DNA from: an uncultured Pseudanabaenaceae cyanobacterium
Lineage (GTDB): Bacteria; Cyanobacteriota; Cyanobacteriia; PCC-9006; JAAUQQ01
Assembly (NCBI GenBank): GCA_937949725.1
Contig: CALECT010000148.1
Span: 1-45,922 of the forward strand
Length of the DNA stretch: 45,922 nucleotides
Direction of reading: 5' to 3'
Numbering within the stretch: the first letter of the stretch is position 1; every line of letters begins with the position of its first letter. Below are positions 8,850-18,275 of this stretch, in pieces. Position numbers and translations under genes: made by a program. Under the pieces are notes generated by a model. That model saw nothing but the letters and a program-made list of their open reading frames with translations. It was not told where the DNA came from and did not search any database.

Positions 8850-9671
8850 ATGACTGCAGTAATCCCAACTCCCCCAACAAATCTCAAGCCAACTTGGCCA
8901 ACCATTTTCTTCCTTGGAGGAATGCATGTAGCGGCTTTATTTGCCTTCCTACCCGGAAACTTCAGCTGGAAAGCTGTCGGTGTAGCAGTCTTCCTCCATT
9001 GGTTCACGGGTTGCCTAGGCATCACCCTGGGCTGGCATCGACTGATCTCCCACCGCAGCTTCAGCACGCCTAAATGGCTGGAGTATTTCTTTGTTTTCTG
9101 CGGCAGCCTATCTTGCCAAGCTAGCCCGATTGAATGGATTGGTCTCCATCGCCACCACCATGCTCACTCCGATGAAGAGATGGACCACCACAACTCCAAT
9201 CTTGGCTTCTGGTGGAGCCACATTGGTTGGATGTGCTACGACATTCCTGCAAAGCAACAGCTTGAGCGTTACACCAAGGACATTGCTAACGATCCGGTGT
9301 ATCTCTTCTTTGATCGCTTCTTCCTACCCCTGCAAATCCTGCTGGGTGTTGCCTTGTTTTCCATGGGCGGTTGGTCCTTCGTAATCTGGGGCATTTTTGT
9401 ACGGCTGGTGGCGGTTTACCACTGCACTTGGTTCGTGAACAGCGCTACCCATAAGTTTGGCTATCGCACCCATGAGTCCGGCGATAACTCCCGTAACTGT
9501 TGGTGGGTCGCACTACTCACCTACGGCGAAGGCTGGCACAACAACCACCATGCCTTCCAGTACTCTGCTCGTCACGGCTTGCAGTGGTGGGAAGTTGATG
9601 TCACCTGGATGACCATTAGCTTTTTACAAAAGTTAGGCCTGGCGACGAAAGTGAAATTGCCCAATATCTAG
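8850..9671 (+). CDS. desC: Acyl-lipid delta-9 desaturase
   Basis: A 273-residue integral membrane di-iron desaturase. The three histidine boxes are HRLISH (63-68), HRHHH (100-104) and HNNHH (230-234), with hydrophobic segments between them. This pattern and length match the cyanobacterial DesC/stearoyl-CoA-desaturase type, which makes the first double bond (delta-9) in membrane lipid acyl chains using ferredoxin. The ATG at 8850 (MTAVIPTPPT) was chosen over the open frame back to 8796. desA follows about 0.8 kb downstream, as in several cyanobacteria where des genes cluster. A strong bidirectional terminator ends the unit. Confidence 0.94.
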   Translation: MTAVIPTPPTNLKPTWPTIFFLGGMHVAALFAFLPGNFSWKAVGVAVFLHWFTGCLGITLGWHRLISHRSFSTPKWLEYFFVFCGSLSCQASPIEWIGLHRHHHAHSDEEMDHHNSNLGFWWSHIGWMCYDIPAKQQLERYTKDIANDPVYLFFDRFFLPLQILLGVALFSMGGWSFVIWGIFVRLVAVYHCTWFVNSATHKFGYRTHESGDNSRNCWWVALLTYGEGWHNNHHAFQYSARHGLQWWEVDVTWMTISFLQKLGLATKVKLPNI

Positions 9672-9727
9672 AACTCAATTCTCCCAGCCGAATCGACTTT
9701 TGACTGGTAGATCGAGTGATTAGGACC

Positions 9728-9773
9728 AATAAAAAAGGAGCAACGCCAGCATGGGCGTTGCTCCTTTTTTATT
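9728..9773. terminator. Bidirectional intrinsic terminator between desC and the convergent small gene
   Basis: GGAGCAACGCC (9737-9747) pairs with GGCGTTGCTCC (9754-9764). It is flanked by A6 and T6, and AATA/TATT extend the pairing to 9728 and 9773. The symmetry means it can stop both desC and the minus-strand gene ending at 9851. Confidence 0.92.
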
Positions 9774-9850
9774 GAGACTTGGTTGCACGGTCGGCAACAG
9801 TCCAGCTCTAGCATTTTCAGCCCAATGGTCTGATTTCAAATGGCTGGCTT

Positions 9851-10189
9851 CTAAGCAGTCACAGCCAAGGGCATAAGTTCTAAGCCCAAAAGCCGCAGAA
9901 TTTTAGCTTCTAGCTCTCTCCTTGAGCTGGAGTTTGCCGAAAGCAAAGCTCTTGGGGAGGCCGGGCTGAATCCAGAGTGGATAGTTGCGTAGGTATTAAG
10001 CTGCCGGAACACTCGCTCAATTTCTGCGTCTTCTAGATAAAGGCCTTCTACAACGGCATTGAGATCGGCATCTTCACTCGCAGATAGCGCGCGGCCAGGA
10101 GCCGCTACGAGGCGCAAGCGATCGCGATATGCATGCAATAGCTGTCGAATATGGTACTGAGCGAACAGAGATAGACCCATTTCAATCAT
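9851..10189 (-). CDS. Small hypothetical protein
   Basis: A 112-residue protein, or 109 residues from the internal ATG (MGLSLFAQYHIRQLLHAYRDRLRL). It is predicted mostly helical with two acidic/Arg-rich helices and a Ser/Pro/Ala linker near residue 75. There is no signal peptide, membrane segment or recognised domain. It lies between desC and desA on the opposite strand. Codon use looks ordinary for the window and the frame shares the bidirectional terminator at 9728-9773, which supports it being real. Confidence 0.55.
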   Translation of the reverse strand: MIEMGLSLFAQYHIRQLLHAYRDRLRLVAAPGRALSASEDADLNAVVEGLYLEDAEIERVFRQLNTYATIHSGFSPASPRALLSANSSSRRELEAKILRLLGLELMPLAVTA

Positions 10190-10504
10190 CGCTGGGACAG
10201 CAATCCTAGGAGAATCAAGCGATATTCCTCTTAGGAGACTAAAGGAGTATTACAGGCTACATTCCCTTTGCTTGTGATCCTCGTCGTATTTAGCTGAGCT
10301 AATCGGGAAACGCAAGAATTCTACGATCAATTACTCATTTCTCAATTTGGCGTCAGAAATATCTATGAAGTTGAAGCTCTCAAAGGCTTAGAGCCGATCG
10401 TCTCCCAAGGGAGACTAGGAAGTTATGTTACGATCCGAAGGTTTTGAAATGTTACTTCGTGATCTGTAACAATTTTCAGAATTGCCGACCAGGACAGGAA
10501 CTGC
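10190..10504. other. desA upstream region
   Basis: This 315-base gap between the minus-strand small gene and desA has no gene that I can support. Near the desA start there are two imperfect copies of ATGTTAC (about 10423 and 10449) followed by CTGTAAC; these could belong to the desA promoter or a structured leader. No clear -35/-10 pair stands out. Confidence 0.4.
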
Positions 10505-11581
10505 ATGACTACTTCGCTTCCGGTAGAGCCCCGCGTTTCCCAAGCGTTTCCAAAACCGATCGCTCCTCCCCTTGATCCAAATTTGAAATTGCGGACTGTC
10601 ATTCAGTCGCTCCCACCGGAAGTCTTTGAGAAGGACCACGGCAAGGCAATCACCATGATTGCAATCAGCATTGTCAGTGTCGTAGCTTCCTATGCGCTGC
10701 TAGCACTTTGTCCCTGGTATCTGCTACCTTTTGCTTGGTTCTTGACTGGTACGGCTCTCACTGGCTTTTTTGTGGTGGGTCATGATTGCGGTCACCGCTC
10801 CTTCTTCAAAAGTACGAAGGTCAACAACTGGGTGGGTCACATTGCTTTCCTGCCGTTGATTTACCCTTTCCACGCCTGGCGCATTCTCCACAATCATCAC
10901 CACAAGCACACCAATAAGCTTGAGGAAGACAATGCCTGGACTCCCATGCTGACGGAGACCTACGACGTAACTCCCAAGGCCTTGCAGTGGGGCTACCATC
11001 AGGTGCGCGGTTGGTTCTGGTGGATTGGGTCCATCGGTCATCAACTGAGCCGTCACTTCAACTGGAAGCAGTTTCAAGGCAAGCAGCTTGAGCAGGTGCG
11101 CTTTTCAGCCCTGTTGGTCCTCGTGACCATGGCGATCGCCTTCCCTATCATGTTTGCGACCCTGGGTGCTTGGGGCGTCTTCAAGTTTTGGTTCATGCCT
11201 TGGGTGGGCTACCACTTCTGGATGAGCACCTTCACCATCGTTCACCACACCGCTCCTGACATCCCTTACCGTCCCGCAGCTGAATGGCACGAAGCAGAAT
11301 CCCAGCTCGCTGGCACCGTCCACTGCAAGTACCCTGCCTGGGTTGAGTTTCTCTGCCACGACATTAACGTCCATATCCCCCACCATGTAAGCACCGGCAT
11401 CCCTTCCTACAAGCTGCGCCAAGCCCATGCCAGTCTTCAGGAAAACTGGGGTCCCCACTTGATTGAGCGCGAATTCAACTTCGCCATGATGAAAGAGATT
11501 GCAGAGCGCTGCCACCTGTATCATCCCGAGAACTATTACGAAAGTGTTCCAGCCTATGAGCGTCGTTCCAAGGCTGCTTAA
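10505..11581 (+). CDS. desA: Acyl-lipid delta-12 desaturase
   Basis: A 358-residue membrane di-iron desaturase. Histidine boxes are HDCGH (93-97), HNHHH (129-133) and HIPHH (290-294), the pattern of omega-6/delta-12 acyl-lipid desaturases. Hydrophobic segments lie around 48-90 and 200-245. DesA turns oleoyl into linoleoyl groups in membrane lipids, working after DesC. Length matches cyanobacterial DesA (about 350). No delta-15 desaturase (desB) is in the window. Linoleate is the usual substrate of lipoxygenases, and a lipoxygenase-family gene is at 44529. A terminator follows at 11644. Confidence 0.94.
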   Translation: MTTSLPVEPRVSQAFPKPIAPPLDPNLKLRTVIQSLPPEVFEKDHGKAITMIAISIVSVVASYALLALCPWYLLPFAWFLTGTALTGFFVVGHDCGHRSFFKSTKVNNWVGHIAFLPLIYPFHAWRILHNHHHKHTNKLEEDNAWTPMLTETYDVTPKALQWGYHQVRGWFWWIGSIGHQLSRHFNWKQFQGKQLEQVRFSALLVLVTMAIAFPIMFATLGAWGVFKFWFMPWVGYHFWMSTFTIVHHTAPDIPYRPAAEWHEAESQLAGTVHCKYPAWVEFLCHDINVHIPHHVSTGIPSYKLRQAHASLQENWGPHLIEREFNFAMMKEIAERCHLYHPENYYESVPAYERRSKAA

Positions 11582-11643
11582 GCGAATACCACCTACCTCG
11601 CGGGTGAGACTCGTCTAGTCGATAGACTTACAAATTGAATGGT

Positions 11644-11687
11644 AAAAGCGCACAATAGAGCTATGGAGTTCTAGGGTGCGCTTTTTA
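11644..11687 (+). terminator. Intrinsic terminator after desA
   Basis: AAAAGCGCAC (11644-11653) pairs with GTGCGCTTTT (11676-11685). The stem runs into a T5 tract. The loop is large (22 bases) but contains complementary GAGCT/AGTTC parts that may shorten it. Confidence 0.75.
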
Positions 11688-11792
11688 TTTGGCATTCTGT
11701 TCCTCAGATTCGGCTCCAATGCGTCAATATCGCAACCTTGGACCGAGCTTTAGAGCTCACTCACGATTCATCTATCCAGCCCCTGTGAAGCT

Positions 11793-12662
11793 ATGTTCCA
11801 ACGGATTTTGATCTGCACGGACCTAGGCGACGGCATCAATCGCTTGGTCAACTTCATTCCCCAGCTCGCCACCGCTGGGGTTAAGCAGGTGACGTTTTTG
11901 CACAGTGCTCCCCTGGATGATGATTGCGAGATTCCAAAGGAAGACCAAGCGGCTGTTCAGCGAGCCAAGGATATTTTGGCTCCGGCGATCGCCACCCAAA
12001 TCCCAGGCATCGAAGTAGCTGTAGAAGTGGACTCCGGCGGTCCCAAAGAAGCCATCATCAACATGGTGAAAAAGTACGACTCCGAGCTGGTGCTGTTGGG
12101 AGCCCCCATCCGCAGTCTCCTAACCCAGAAGATGTTTGGTAGCACCTCTTCTGCCCTGGCTCACCAGCTCAAGCGTCCCCTCTTGATCATGCGTCCCCCG
12201 GTGGTCTCTACCTATATGGTGCAAGAGCTAAAGTTGCGCTGTGAGAATCTATTTGCCAGTTACCTGATTCCCTACGACGGCAGTGACTCCGCCAATCATC
12301 TCTTAGATGAAATCAAGCAACAGGTCACGAACAATCCTAATAACTGTCTCAAAAACTGTGTTCTCATTTGGGTGATTGAAGCGGGGGGGCGTTTCCCTAA
12401 AGCGAACCAAGAGGAAAAGGCAGAAGCCACGCTGGCAAAAGCCAAGGCTGATTTGGAAGGTGTTGGCCTCAGCGTGACGACCCAGGTTCGGCGAGGGGCA
12501 CTGATGGATCAAATCATGACTGCTGCGACGGATGAGGATATTAGCGCGATCGCCATTTCTGATCGCAAAACAAATCGCCTCTTAGACTGGTCAGTGCCCA
12601 GCTTCGGCGCTCAAGTTCTCCGCCAATCCTGGCATCCCGTGCTGTTTTTCCCCCCCGCTTAA
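11793..12662 (+). CDS. Universal stress protein with two Usp domains
   Basis: A 289-residue protein made of two tandem UspA folds. The first (1-135) begins FQRILICTDLGDG and has the nucleotide-loop-like segment LLGAPIRSLLTQKMFGSTSSALAHQ followed by RPLLIMRPP. The second (about 155-289) begins YLIPYDGSDSANHLLDEI and ends SFGAQVLRQSWHPVLFFP. Usp proteins are cytosolic, often bind ATP, and respond to stress; the specific role is unknown. The gene stands alone after the desA terminator and is convergent with the LptD-like gene. Confidence 0.9.
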   Translation: MFQRILICTDLGDGINRLVNFIPQLATAGVKQVTFLHSAPLDDDCEIPKEDQAAVQRAKDILAPAIATQIPGIEVAVEVDSGGPKEAIINMVKKYDSELVLLGAPIRSLLTQKMFGSTSSALAHQLKRPLLIMRPPVVSTYMVQELKLRCENLFASYLIPYDGSDSANHLLDEIKQQVTNNPNNCLKNCVLIWVIEAGGRFPKANQEEKAEATLAKAKADLEGVGLSVTTQVRRGALMDQIMTAATDEDISAIAISDRKTNRLLDWSVPSFGAQVLRQSWHPVLFFPPA

Positions 12663-12771
12663 CGCGACGCAAGGACCTCAACCCAGGTTTGCATCAGCGG
12701 CTAGCTCATAAGCCTTGAGCACCAATGGTGGGGAAAGGGCTAGGCAAAAGTGCGACAGGAGCGGAAACGCT

Positions 12772-15300
12772 CTATTGCTGAACGCCAGTCTTAAGTTCAC
12801 TGAACGGATCTGTGCCCCCCAGCCAATTAAAGTCGCTGATGCGGAGCGTTACCGAGCCCAGCTCCAGCACAGGGTTATAGCGTAGTTCCACGCCATAGGC
12901 ACGGCGACTGTATTCCAGCAGATAGTCCGTGCTGAAGCGTTCGCCTGTTTGCAAGCTGATACTGGATTGGAGACCGACGCGAATGGGTCCATAGAGCTGC
13001 TGACGAAGGCCAAAGGAAAGAACACGAGTGTCTTCCACTCGGTCAAAGGTAAAGGGAGACTCGTCTCCTCGCAGCGCCTGGCTATAGGTCAGGTTCCAGC
13101 CGGTGTAATCAAGCCAGTCTTTGGAGAAGTGACCCACTTGTCCGTTAAAGCCCAAGGTAGTGGTGATGGAGTCTTGGCTATCGCCATTGCTATAACCGCT
13201 GTAAAGGCCAGTAAGGCTGATAGAGAAATTAGCATTGGGTGTCACTGGCACAGGGCTAAAGCGCAGTCCCTCTTCTGCGGTGGCAGGCAAGGCCTTGCCA
13301 CGCCAGAGGGAGAAGCCTCGGCTAGCTGAGGCTCCCACCTGGTAGCGGGTGAGAGTTACGCGATTGTTATCCCGAATCGGCTCTAGGAGATCAGCGCGGT
13401 CGGTGTCAGCGGTAATGCGCTGGAGGCCCCCCTGGTAGTTGACAACAATGCCGGTATTGCCAATGGGGATATTCGGCGATCGCACCACAGCGCCGTAGTT
13501 TTGCCTCACGGTGCGGAAGCCGAGAGACCCGTTGTACACACGGTTACGGTAGCCATAGTTGAGGTCGAGGGTGTGGCCCAGCGGCAGCCCCTGTTGCAGA
13601 TTGACCCTGCCCCGAGTATTGTCGCCCAGGTCATTGGGCTCCAGGGTGTCAAATCGAGCAGAGCCTGTGAGGAGCGTATTGGGAGTGATCTTGGCTTCGA
13701 CTCCTGCCCTAACACCAAAGTTGGCCAGATCGAGCAGACCGTCACTGTCAAAGAGGCTGCGTTGGAGATAGAACTGGGGTGTTACGTTAAAGCGAAATTT
13801 CTCGGTGGAAATAGGCTCAAAGCTACGCTCGAAGAAGAGCCCCCCGCGATCGCGAGAATCGAAGCCAAAGGTCACCAATCCTGGATCCCGAGGACGACGA
13901 TCTAGGAGCAAACGTCGCTTAAAGGTCGGAATGGAAACCTTGTCCTCGAAAACATAGCGGGGCTTCGTCGCCAGAATTTCGTCCACGAGGGGACTGACCG
14001 ATCTCACTTCAATCTTCTTGGCCCGGATTTCAAACTGCGGTGGCGAAAAGGGATCATTGGTGAGGCGAACGTCTGTGGCATCAAAACCACCGGGGACTAG
14101 CGCCAGCTCATCGCTCTCAAAGCGCCAGCGATTGATCGTGCCCTCTTGGCGAAAAGCGCTGATGCTGATGGGGATTTGGATGACATCGGCGGGACTGTCG
14201 GTTTCATCATCCACATCCTGGGTTTCAAAGTTGGTGCTGAAGCCCGTAGTGATGGTAATTTGGCCCGGATTCGAAACATTGGTGAGGGGTTGGGCCTGGG
14301 TGAGGCGATCGCTCACAGGGGCGTTAGGCAAGGTTGGATTAGCCGGTCCAGGCGGCAAAAAGTCTGTACCGCTGGAGGGTGTGAACACCTCACCGGACGC
14401 TTGGGCAACGCGTCCACTGTCCTGGGTAATGTTGTATTCAATGCGTTCACCCTGCAGGCGCTGTTGCCCTCTAACAAAAGCCGCGTTGCCATCGGCAACC
14501 ACGACCCGACTGAGCAGGTTGATTTGGAGGCGATCAGCGCTGAGCACGCCGCTCTGGAAGCGCATCAGCACATCGCCTTCGGCGCTAATCACTTGGCGCT
14601 GCTGGTCAAAGATTTGGCTATCAGCCTGTAGCTCAATGATGCCAGTGAGGTCTGGCGCAACAGCGGGTGCCGTTTCTGGGGGGGCATCGCTTGTTGAGCC
14701 AGCTGCATTATTAGATGAAGCTGGGGTTTTCTCACCTTCTGCAGCAGCTGGGGTGGACAACCTCTCATCAATCAGTTCGCTGGGTAGAGCGGGAGCAATG
14801 GGAATGACATTTTGCTCACGAGTGGGCAGTGCATCAAAGTCAATCAGAGGCTCCGTGATGCTGGGAGAACCGAAAATGGGCTGTTCAGAGAAAGTTGTAG
14901 ATTGGCCAAACTCCGAAGAAGCCGGAGATAAATCTGTGGATTCCAACAGGGGAGCAAGCTCTTCTGCATTGGCTGGGCTACTAGACGGCTCCAGACTGGG
15001 GACAGCTTCTGCTTCTTGGGCAAGCTGCCAATTGCTAGCTGTGAAAGAGTTAGTCGTTAAAGACTCAGCCCTAAAAATCTGATTAGGCAAAATGAGATTG
15101 TTTGGACTCCAGTCCAGCGTCTCATCGGCGATCGCAACTTTCGCTTTAGAGGTCTCCAGCAAAACGGGATCCTCAACTGAGCTTCGCACTATCTCAAACA
15201 GAGCATTTGTATAGGAAGCTTGCTTCGCCATGGACCCAGCATCTACGACCGTGGCTAAGGCTTGAGGAGCAGGCTGGGGAGGGAGAGCGGGGTGTGCCAT
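12772..15300 (-). CDS. LptD-like outer-membrane protein (DUF3769)
   Basis: An 842-residue protein from the ATG at 15300 (MAHPALPPQP). The N-terminal 190 residues are Pro/Ser/Glu-rich linker. Then comes an OstA/LptA-like beta-jellyroll stretch (IIELQADSQIFDQQRQVIS...GDVLMRFQSGVLSADRLQIN), followed by the DUF3769 region, rich in alternating hydrophobic strands (FNFSISLTGLY-type, RVGLQSSISL), as expected for an outer-membrane barrel. By this architecture it is the cyanobacterial counterpart of LptD, which inserts lipopolysaccharide in the outer membrane. The frame continues upstream to 15402, so a longer form is possible. No classical signal peptide is visible with the 15300 start, which is a weakness of that choice. 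Confidence 0.82.
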   Translation of the reverse strand: MAHPALPPQPAPQALATVVDAGSMAKQASYTNALFEIVRSSVEDPVLLETSKAKVAIADETLDWSPNNLILPNQIFRAESLTTNSFTASNWQLAQEAEAVPSLEPSSSPANAEELAPLLESTDLSPASSEFGQSTTFSEQPIFGSPSITEPLIDFDALPTREQNVIPIAPALPSELIDERLSTPAAAEGEKTPASSNNAAGSTSDAPPETAPAVAPDLTGIIELQADSQIFDQQRQVISAEGDVLMRFQSGVLSADRLQINLLSRVVVADGNAAFVRGQQRLQGERIEYNITQDSGRVAQASGEVFTPSSGTDFLPPGPANPTLPNAPVSDRLTQAQPLTNVSNPGQITITTGFSTNFETQDVDDETDSPADVIQIPISISAFRQEGTINRWRFESDELALVPGGFDATDVRLTNDPFSPPQFEIRAKKIEVRSVSPLVDEILATKPRYVFEDKVSIPTFKRRLLLDRRPRDPGLVTFGFDSRDRGGLFFERSFEPISTEKFRFNVTPQFYLQRSLFDSDGLLDLANFGVRAGVEAKITPNTLLTGSARFDTLEPNDLGDNTRGRVNLQQGLPLGHTLDLNYGYRNRVYNGSLGFRTVRQNYGAVVRSPNIPIGNTGIVVNYQGGLQRITADTDRADLLEPIRDNNRVTLTRYQVGASASRGFSLWRGKALPATAEEGLRFSPVPVTPNANFSISLTGLYSGYSNGDSQDSITTTLGFNGQVGHFSKDWLDYTGWNLTYSQALRGDESPFTFDRVEDTRVLSFGLRQQLYGPIRVGLQSSISLQTGERFSTDYLLEYSRRAYGVELRYNPVLELGSVTLRISDFNWLGGTDPFSELKTGVQQ

Positions 15301-15505
15301 GGAGACAAGTCTTAGGAATCGAGAAGAACGAGCCACTGGAAAAGCGAAATCGCTTAACTGAATATATTTCATTACCCCCATACTGACCTCCCTAGAGATC
15401 ACCCAAGGAATCGAGCAAAGAAGCTTTTGTCACAATGGCCTATAGCCGCATTAGCCCAATCAACCGACCGTCGCAGAAACATTGGCGGGAGTGCTAATTC
15501 TGCAT

Positions 15506-15538
15506 AAAAAAAGGTGGATGCAACTGCACCCACCCTTT
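15506..15538 (-). terminator. Intrinsic terminator after psbI
   Basis: On the minus strand, AAAGGGTGGGTGCA pairs with TGCATCCACCTTT (one mismatch and one bulge) and is followed by a T run (plus-strand A7 at 15506-15512). It lies about 105 bases after the psbI stop. Confidence 0.72.
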
Positions 15539-15642
15539 GAGAACATAACGAACAAAGGCTTCTGCTGAAATAACAAGGAGACCAATTGCAAAAGGCAAGC
15601 TCTCCTGGAAATTGCGGCCGTTAATGTCCTCTGTTCAGACGC

Positions 15643-15762
15643 TTATTCCTCTAGGTCCTTACGGTTAGGAGTACGAGAGGGATCGCTTGAAAGGAAGCCA
15701 AAAATGAACAGAAGCACAAAGAAACCGACCGTCGCATAAACAGTGACCTTTAGAGCCAGCAT
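15643..15762 (-). CDS. psbI: Photosystem II reaction centre protein I
   Basis: A 39-residue protein beginning [22 protein letters not shown] and ending [15 protein letters not shown]. One transmembrane helix (about 5-24) is followed by the highly conserved FLSSDPxRxPxRKDLE stroma/cytoplasm-side tail that defines PsbI. It binds near D1/CP43 and helps stabilise the photosystem II reaction centre in the thylakoid. A GGAG ribosome binding site lies upstream of the ATG. It has its own terminator downstream and lies between two larger minus-strand genes. Confidence 0.96.
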   Translation of the reverse strand: MLALKVTVYATVGFFVLLFIFGFLSSDPSRTPNRKDLEE

Positions 15763-15859
15763 ATTAAAATCTCCAAAAAATCCAGGCGCTGTTCGTTAGC
15801 GTCTGCCAAAGCACAGATTAGTTTCTTAATAGTACCGGACTTTATGCGCCTGGCTTCAG

Positions 15860-17932
15860 TCATTGCTCCCCGGCATTCGTTAGCCATCGCCAAAGCCTGA
15901 GTCCCAGCTCCTCGATCCAGAGCAAAATTCGATCTAATTGGTCGAGTACGACCTCCAGGGGATGCCTTTCATAGCCATTAAATTGGGCAGTGGTCTCGAT
16001 GTAAGGAGACTCGTAGGTGACCGAATTTTCGGTCGTTTGAAGAGCATTGGGGTCGGCGGATTCAGCCGGATTTTCAGTGCCCTGTGTTCCGGGAGCAGAG
16101 GCTACAGACTGGGCTCCCTCTGCCGGAGCTGTCAATGTTACGTTTTTTGACTTTAGCCCTCCAGCCTTAGCCTTGGCCACGCGCTTCTGCCAAGCCGCTT
16201 CAATTTGGGGATCACTTAAACTCGCTTGGGCCAAGTTGCCCTGGGGAGCATCGCTATTGTTAGAAGATCCCGGCACATTAGCTCGGTTCCCAGCCGCTTG
16301 GCCGAGGCCGATGTTGTCATTGGTCGGTGCAGCCGCAGGCGGCGTGACGGGCTGGGAGCCTTGGGGCTTAAGGGGGGCAATGGGACCGGCAGGCTGTTTT
16401 AGAGTTCTCAGCAAGCCACCAAAACGCGTGGTGAGTCGCTGCCAGCCTTTCGGTTCATCGCCATGGGACGACGGAGTCGCAGCGGCTGGATTCACTGCTG
16501 CTGAACCATTGCTGCCGGGGTTGAGGAGCCCGCTGAACCAGCCCTGGGGATGTGTGGATGGGGGATTTTGCAGTTGAGGGTGCAGACTCCCAGGGAGAAG
16601 ATTGCCTTGATCGGCTGATGAATTCTGCTCTGCTGAGGGTGGTAATGGCTCAAGGCCTTGGGGAGCCTGACCAGGCAACTGTCCCTTGTAGTCCCCCCAG
16701 GGATCAGCACTGGTCCAGGCAGCAGGAACGGTTCCAGGCATTGAACCGCTAGGCATTGGGTTAGAGATTGGGGTAGGCATGGTGTCAGCCGCATGTCCCG
16801 GCGATGGCGCGTTGGTATTCTGGGGATCAGCCCCCTTCTCAGCAGCTTTGCTGGCTGCGGAGGCCCTGAGCCATTGATCAGCCGTTTCTTCGAGACCAAA
16901 GAGTTTTGCGGTGAAGCGGAGAGCCTTAGTGGCGGCATCATCCCGTTCATCGCGCTGAATGTAGCGCTGTTCTAGGCCTGCCAGGGGAGTATCTAACTGG
17001 GCAAGGGTCTCGCGGGTGAGTCTTTGGCCCGGTTCAGGGTCCCAGTAAAGGAAGGGGGGGGCAGCAACTTGGGCAGCTAGTTGGTTGGCCAGCTGGGATT
17101 CTTTGAACAGATTGGTGGATTGGGCTAAGTCACCGGTTTGCATCCAGCCCATGAGGTGAGCCATCCAACGGACACCTGAGAACTGCTTGGTTCTGGGTTG
17201 GGGCAGGGGCAAGGGGCGATCGCCTGCCTCTACCAGAGCCAACTGCTGACTGTAGCGCTGACGACGATAGTTAAAGTCTGCGACCTGTTGAACAATGTTT
17301 TGTTGTAGTCTCCACTGCTGTTCCGATTCCAGGGGCACAGCGCGATTGCTGTTATCCACCAGGACCAAGGCACGATTACCTAGCTCACTGGCCACAGCAC
17401 GAATATCGACGCCACCGAGGATGATGTCTGCCCCATCCGGGCTGGCAGATTTGAGCGAGGCTTTGGCGGGACTCGGAGCAAGAGCGACATTGACGCCGCT
17501 AGCTGTGCCGGGGAAGGGAGCTCCTAGGGAAATTTCTTGCGGCTGGGTCGCTGGGGCTGAAATCTTTCCAGCAATGACCCCAACGGTTTGAAGTTGGCCC
17601 TGCTCGACCTGGCTATGGTCGGAGCTGATGGTAATTGCACCTTCATCTGCCAGATTACGAGCCAGCTGAAGCACAGAGGTGATGACATCGTCAGCGCGGG
17701 GTGGGGTGAGGCGTGCCTGCCGTCCTGGCATAGGCCCCCCTTGGCTCAGCCGCCGACCCACGACGCGGCTGCTTTGGAAGGCAACGTAGAGGGGATAGAT
17801 TAAAATTTGTGCACCCCAAACCACACCTGTGCGGGCCTGACGAAGTCGATGGCCAGCTTGTTCGCCCAGCTTTTGGGATTGCTCAACGAGGTAGTTGAGC
17901 AGACGGCTTTTGTAACGTCCTGATGCTGCCAT
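15860..17932 (-). CDS. Large hypothetical protein with Pro/Gln/Ser-rich centre
   Basis: A 690-residue protein of unknown function. Residues 1-65 (GRYKSRLLNYLVEQSQKLGEQAGHRL...GAQILIYPLYVAFQS) are basic, with a moderately hydrophobic segment near 40-55. Residues 70-360 look folded (PRADDVITSVLQLARNLADEGAITI; ILGGVDIRAVASELGNRALVLVDN). Residues 370-620 are low-complexity and probably disordered. The last 45 residues (HPLEVVLDQLDRILLWIEELGLRLWRWL) form a strongly amphipathic helix that may bind membrane. There is no catalytic motif. It precedes psbI on the same strand with about a 100-base gap; I do not infer a shared function. Confidence 0.72.
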   Translation of the reverse strand: MAASGRYKSRLLNYLVEQSQKLGEQAGHRLRQARTGVVWGAQILIYPLYVAFQSSRVVGRRLSQGGPMPGRQARLTPPRADDVITSVLQLARNLADEGAITISSDHSQVEQGQLQTVGVIAGKISAPATQPQEISLGAPFPGTASGVNVALAPSPAKASLKSASPDGADIILGGVDIRAVASELGNRALVLVDNSNRAVPLESEQQWRLQQNIVQQVADFNYRRQRYSQQLALVEAGDRPLPLPQPRTKQFSGVRWMAHLMGWMQTGDLAQSTNLFKESQLANQLAAQVAAPPFLYWDPEPGQRLTRETLAQLDTPLAGLEQRYIQRDERDDAATKALRFTAKLFGLEETADQWLRASAASKAAEKGADPQNTNAPSPGHAADTMPTPISNPMPSGSMPGTVPAAWTSADPWGDYKGQLPGQAPQGLEPLPPSAEQNSSADQGNLLPGSLHPQLQNPPSTHPQGWFSGLLNPGSNGSAAVNPAAATPSSHGDEPKGWQRLTTRFGGLLRTLKQPAGPIAPLKPQGSQPVTPPAAAPTNDNIGLGQAAGNRANVPGSSNNSDAPQGNLAQASLSDPQIEAAWQKRVAKAKAGGLKSKNVTLTAPAEGAQSVASAPGTQGTENPAESADPNALQTTENSVTYESPYIETTAQFNGYERHPLEVVLDQLDRILLWIEELGLRLWRWLTNAGEQ

Positions 17933-18275
17933 GGGCCTTACAAGTTAAGGGGAGCGGGTGAAGTGGCGCGGAGAGAAAGGGGCAGTGGGGAAACAGCGCT
18001 GTGGCTCACGAAGAGCCCGGCATTGCAATTCCTGAAAAAGCCTTGCATCGCGATCGCGACTTGCCGTGGGAGAGTATGATTCGACCCGTTATGTTGCGAC
18101 CTGTAACAACGCACTGCTTAGCGTTGCAAGGATTCTAACGCCCTAACTGCCCCTGAACTCACTTTGCAGTCTCGCTTAGTCCGAATTGCGTAGAAAAATA
18201 GAGGATATGCGGTATCTACCTTACTGAATTCAATCTCTGTTCTTTGTTAACTCGTCCCTGCTTGCGTAATTTGCC
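17933..18275. other. Divergent promoter region
   Basis: A 343-base gap between the minus-strand Pro-rich protein gene and the plus-strand alpha-mannosidase gene. It presumably contains both promoters. I see no small gene, tRNA or strong hairpin. One GCGATCGC site is present near 18051. Confidence 0.45.

Noticed and set aside
14018..15082. 354-codon open frame on the plus strand
   Set aside because: It is antisense to the LptD-like gene, whose domain pattern is clear. The translated product is Ser/Arg-rich without domain features, and there is no ribosome binding site.
15490..15498. GAGTGCTAA, half of a CIRCE heat-shock operator
   Set aside because: The other half (TTAGCACTC, 9 bases before) is absent, and no chaperonin gene is near.
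16047..16577. 176-codon open frame on the plus strand
   Set aside because: It is antisense to the Pro-rich 690-residue gene, a result of GC-rich low-complexity sequence.
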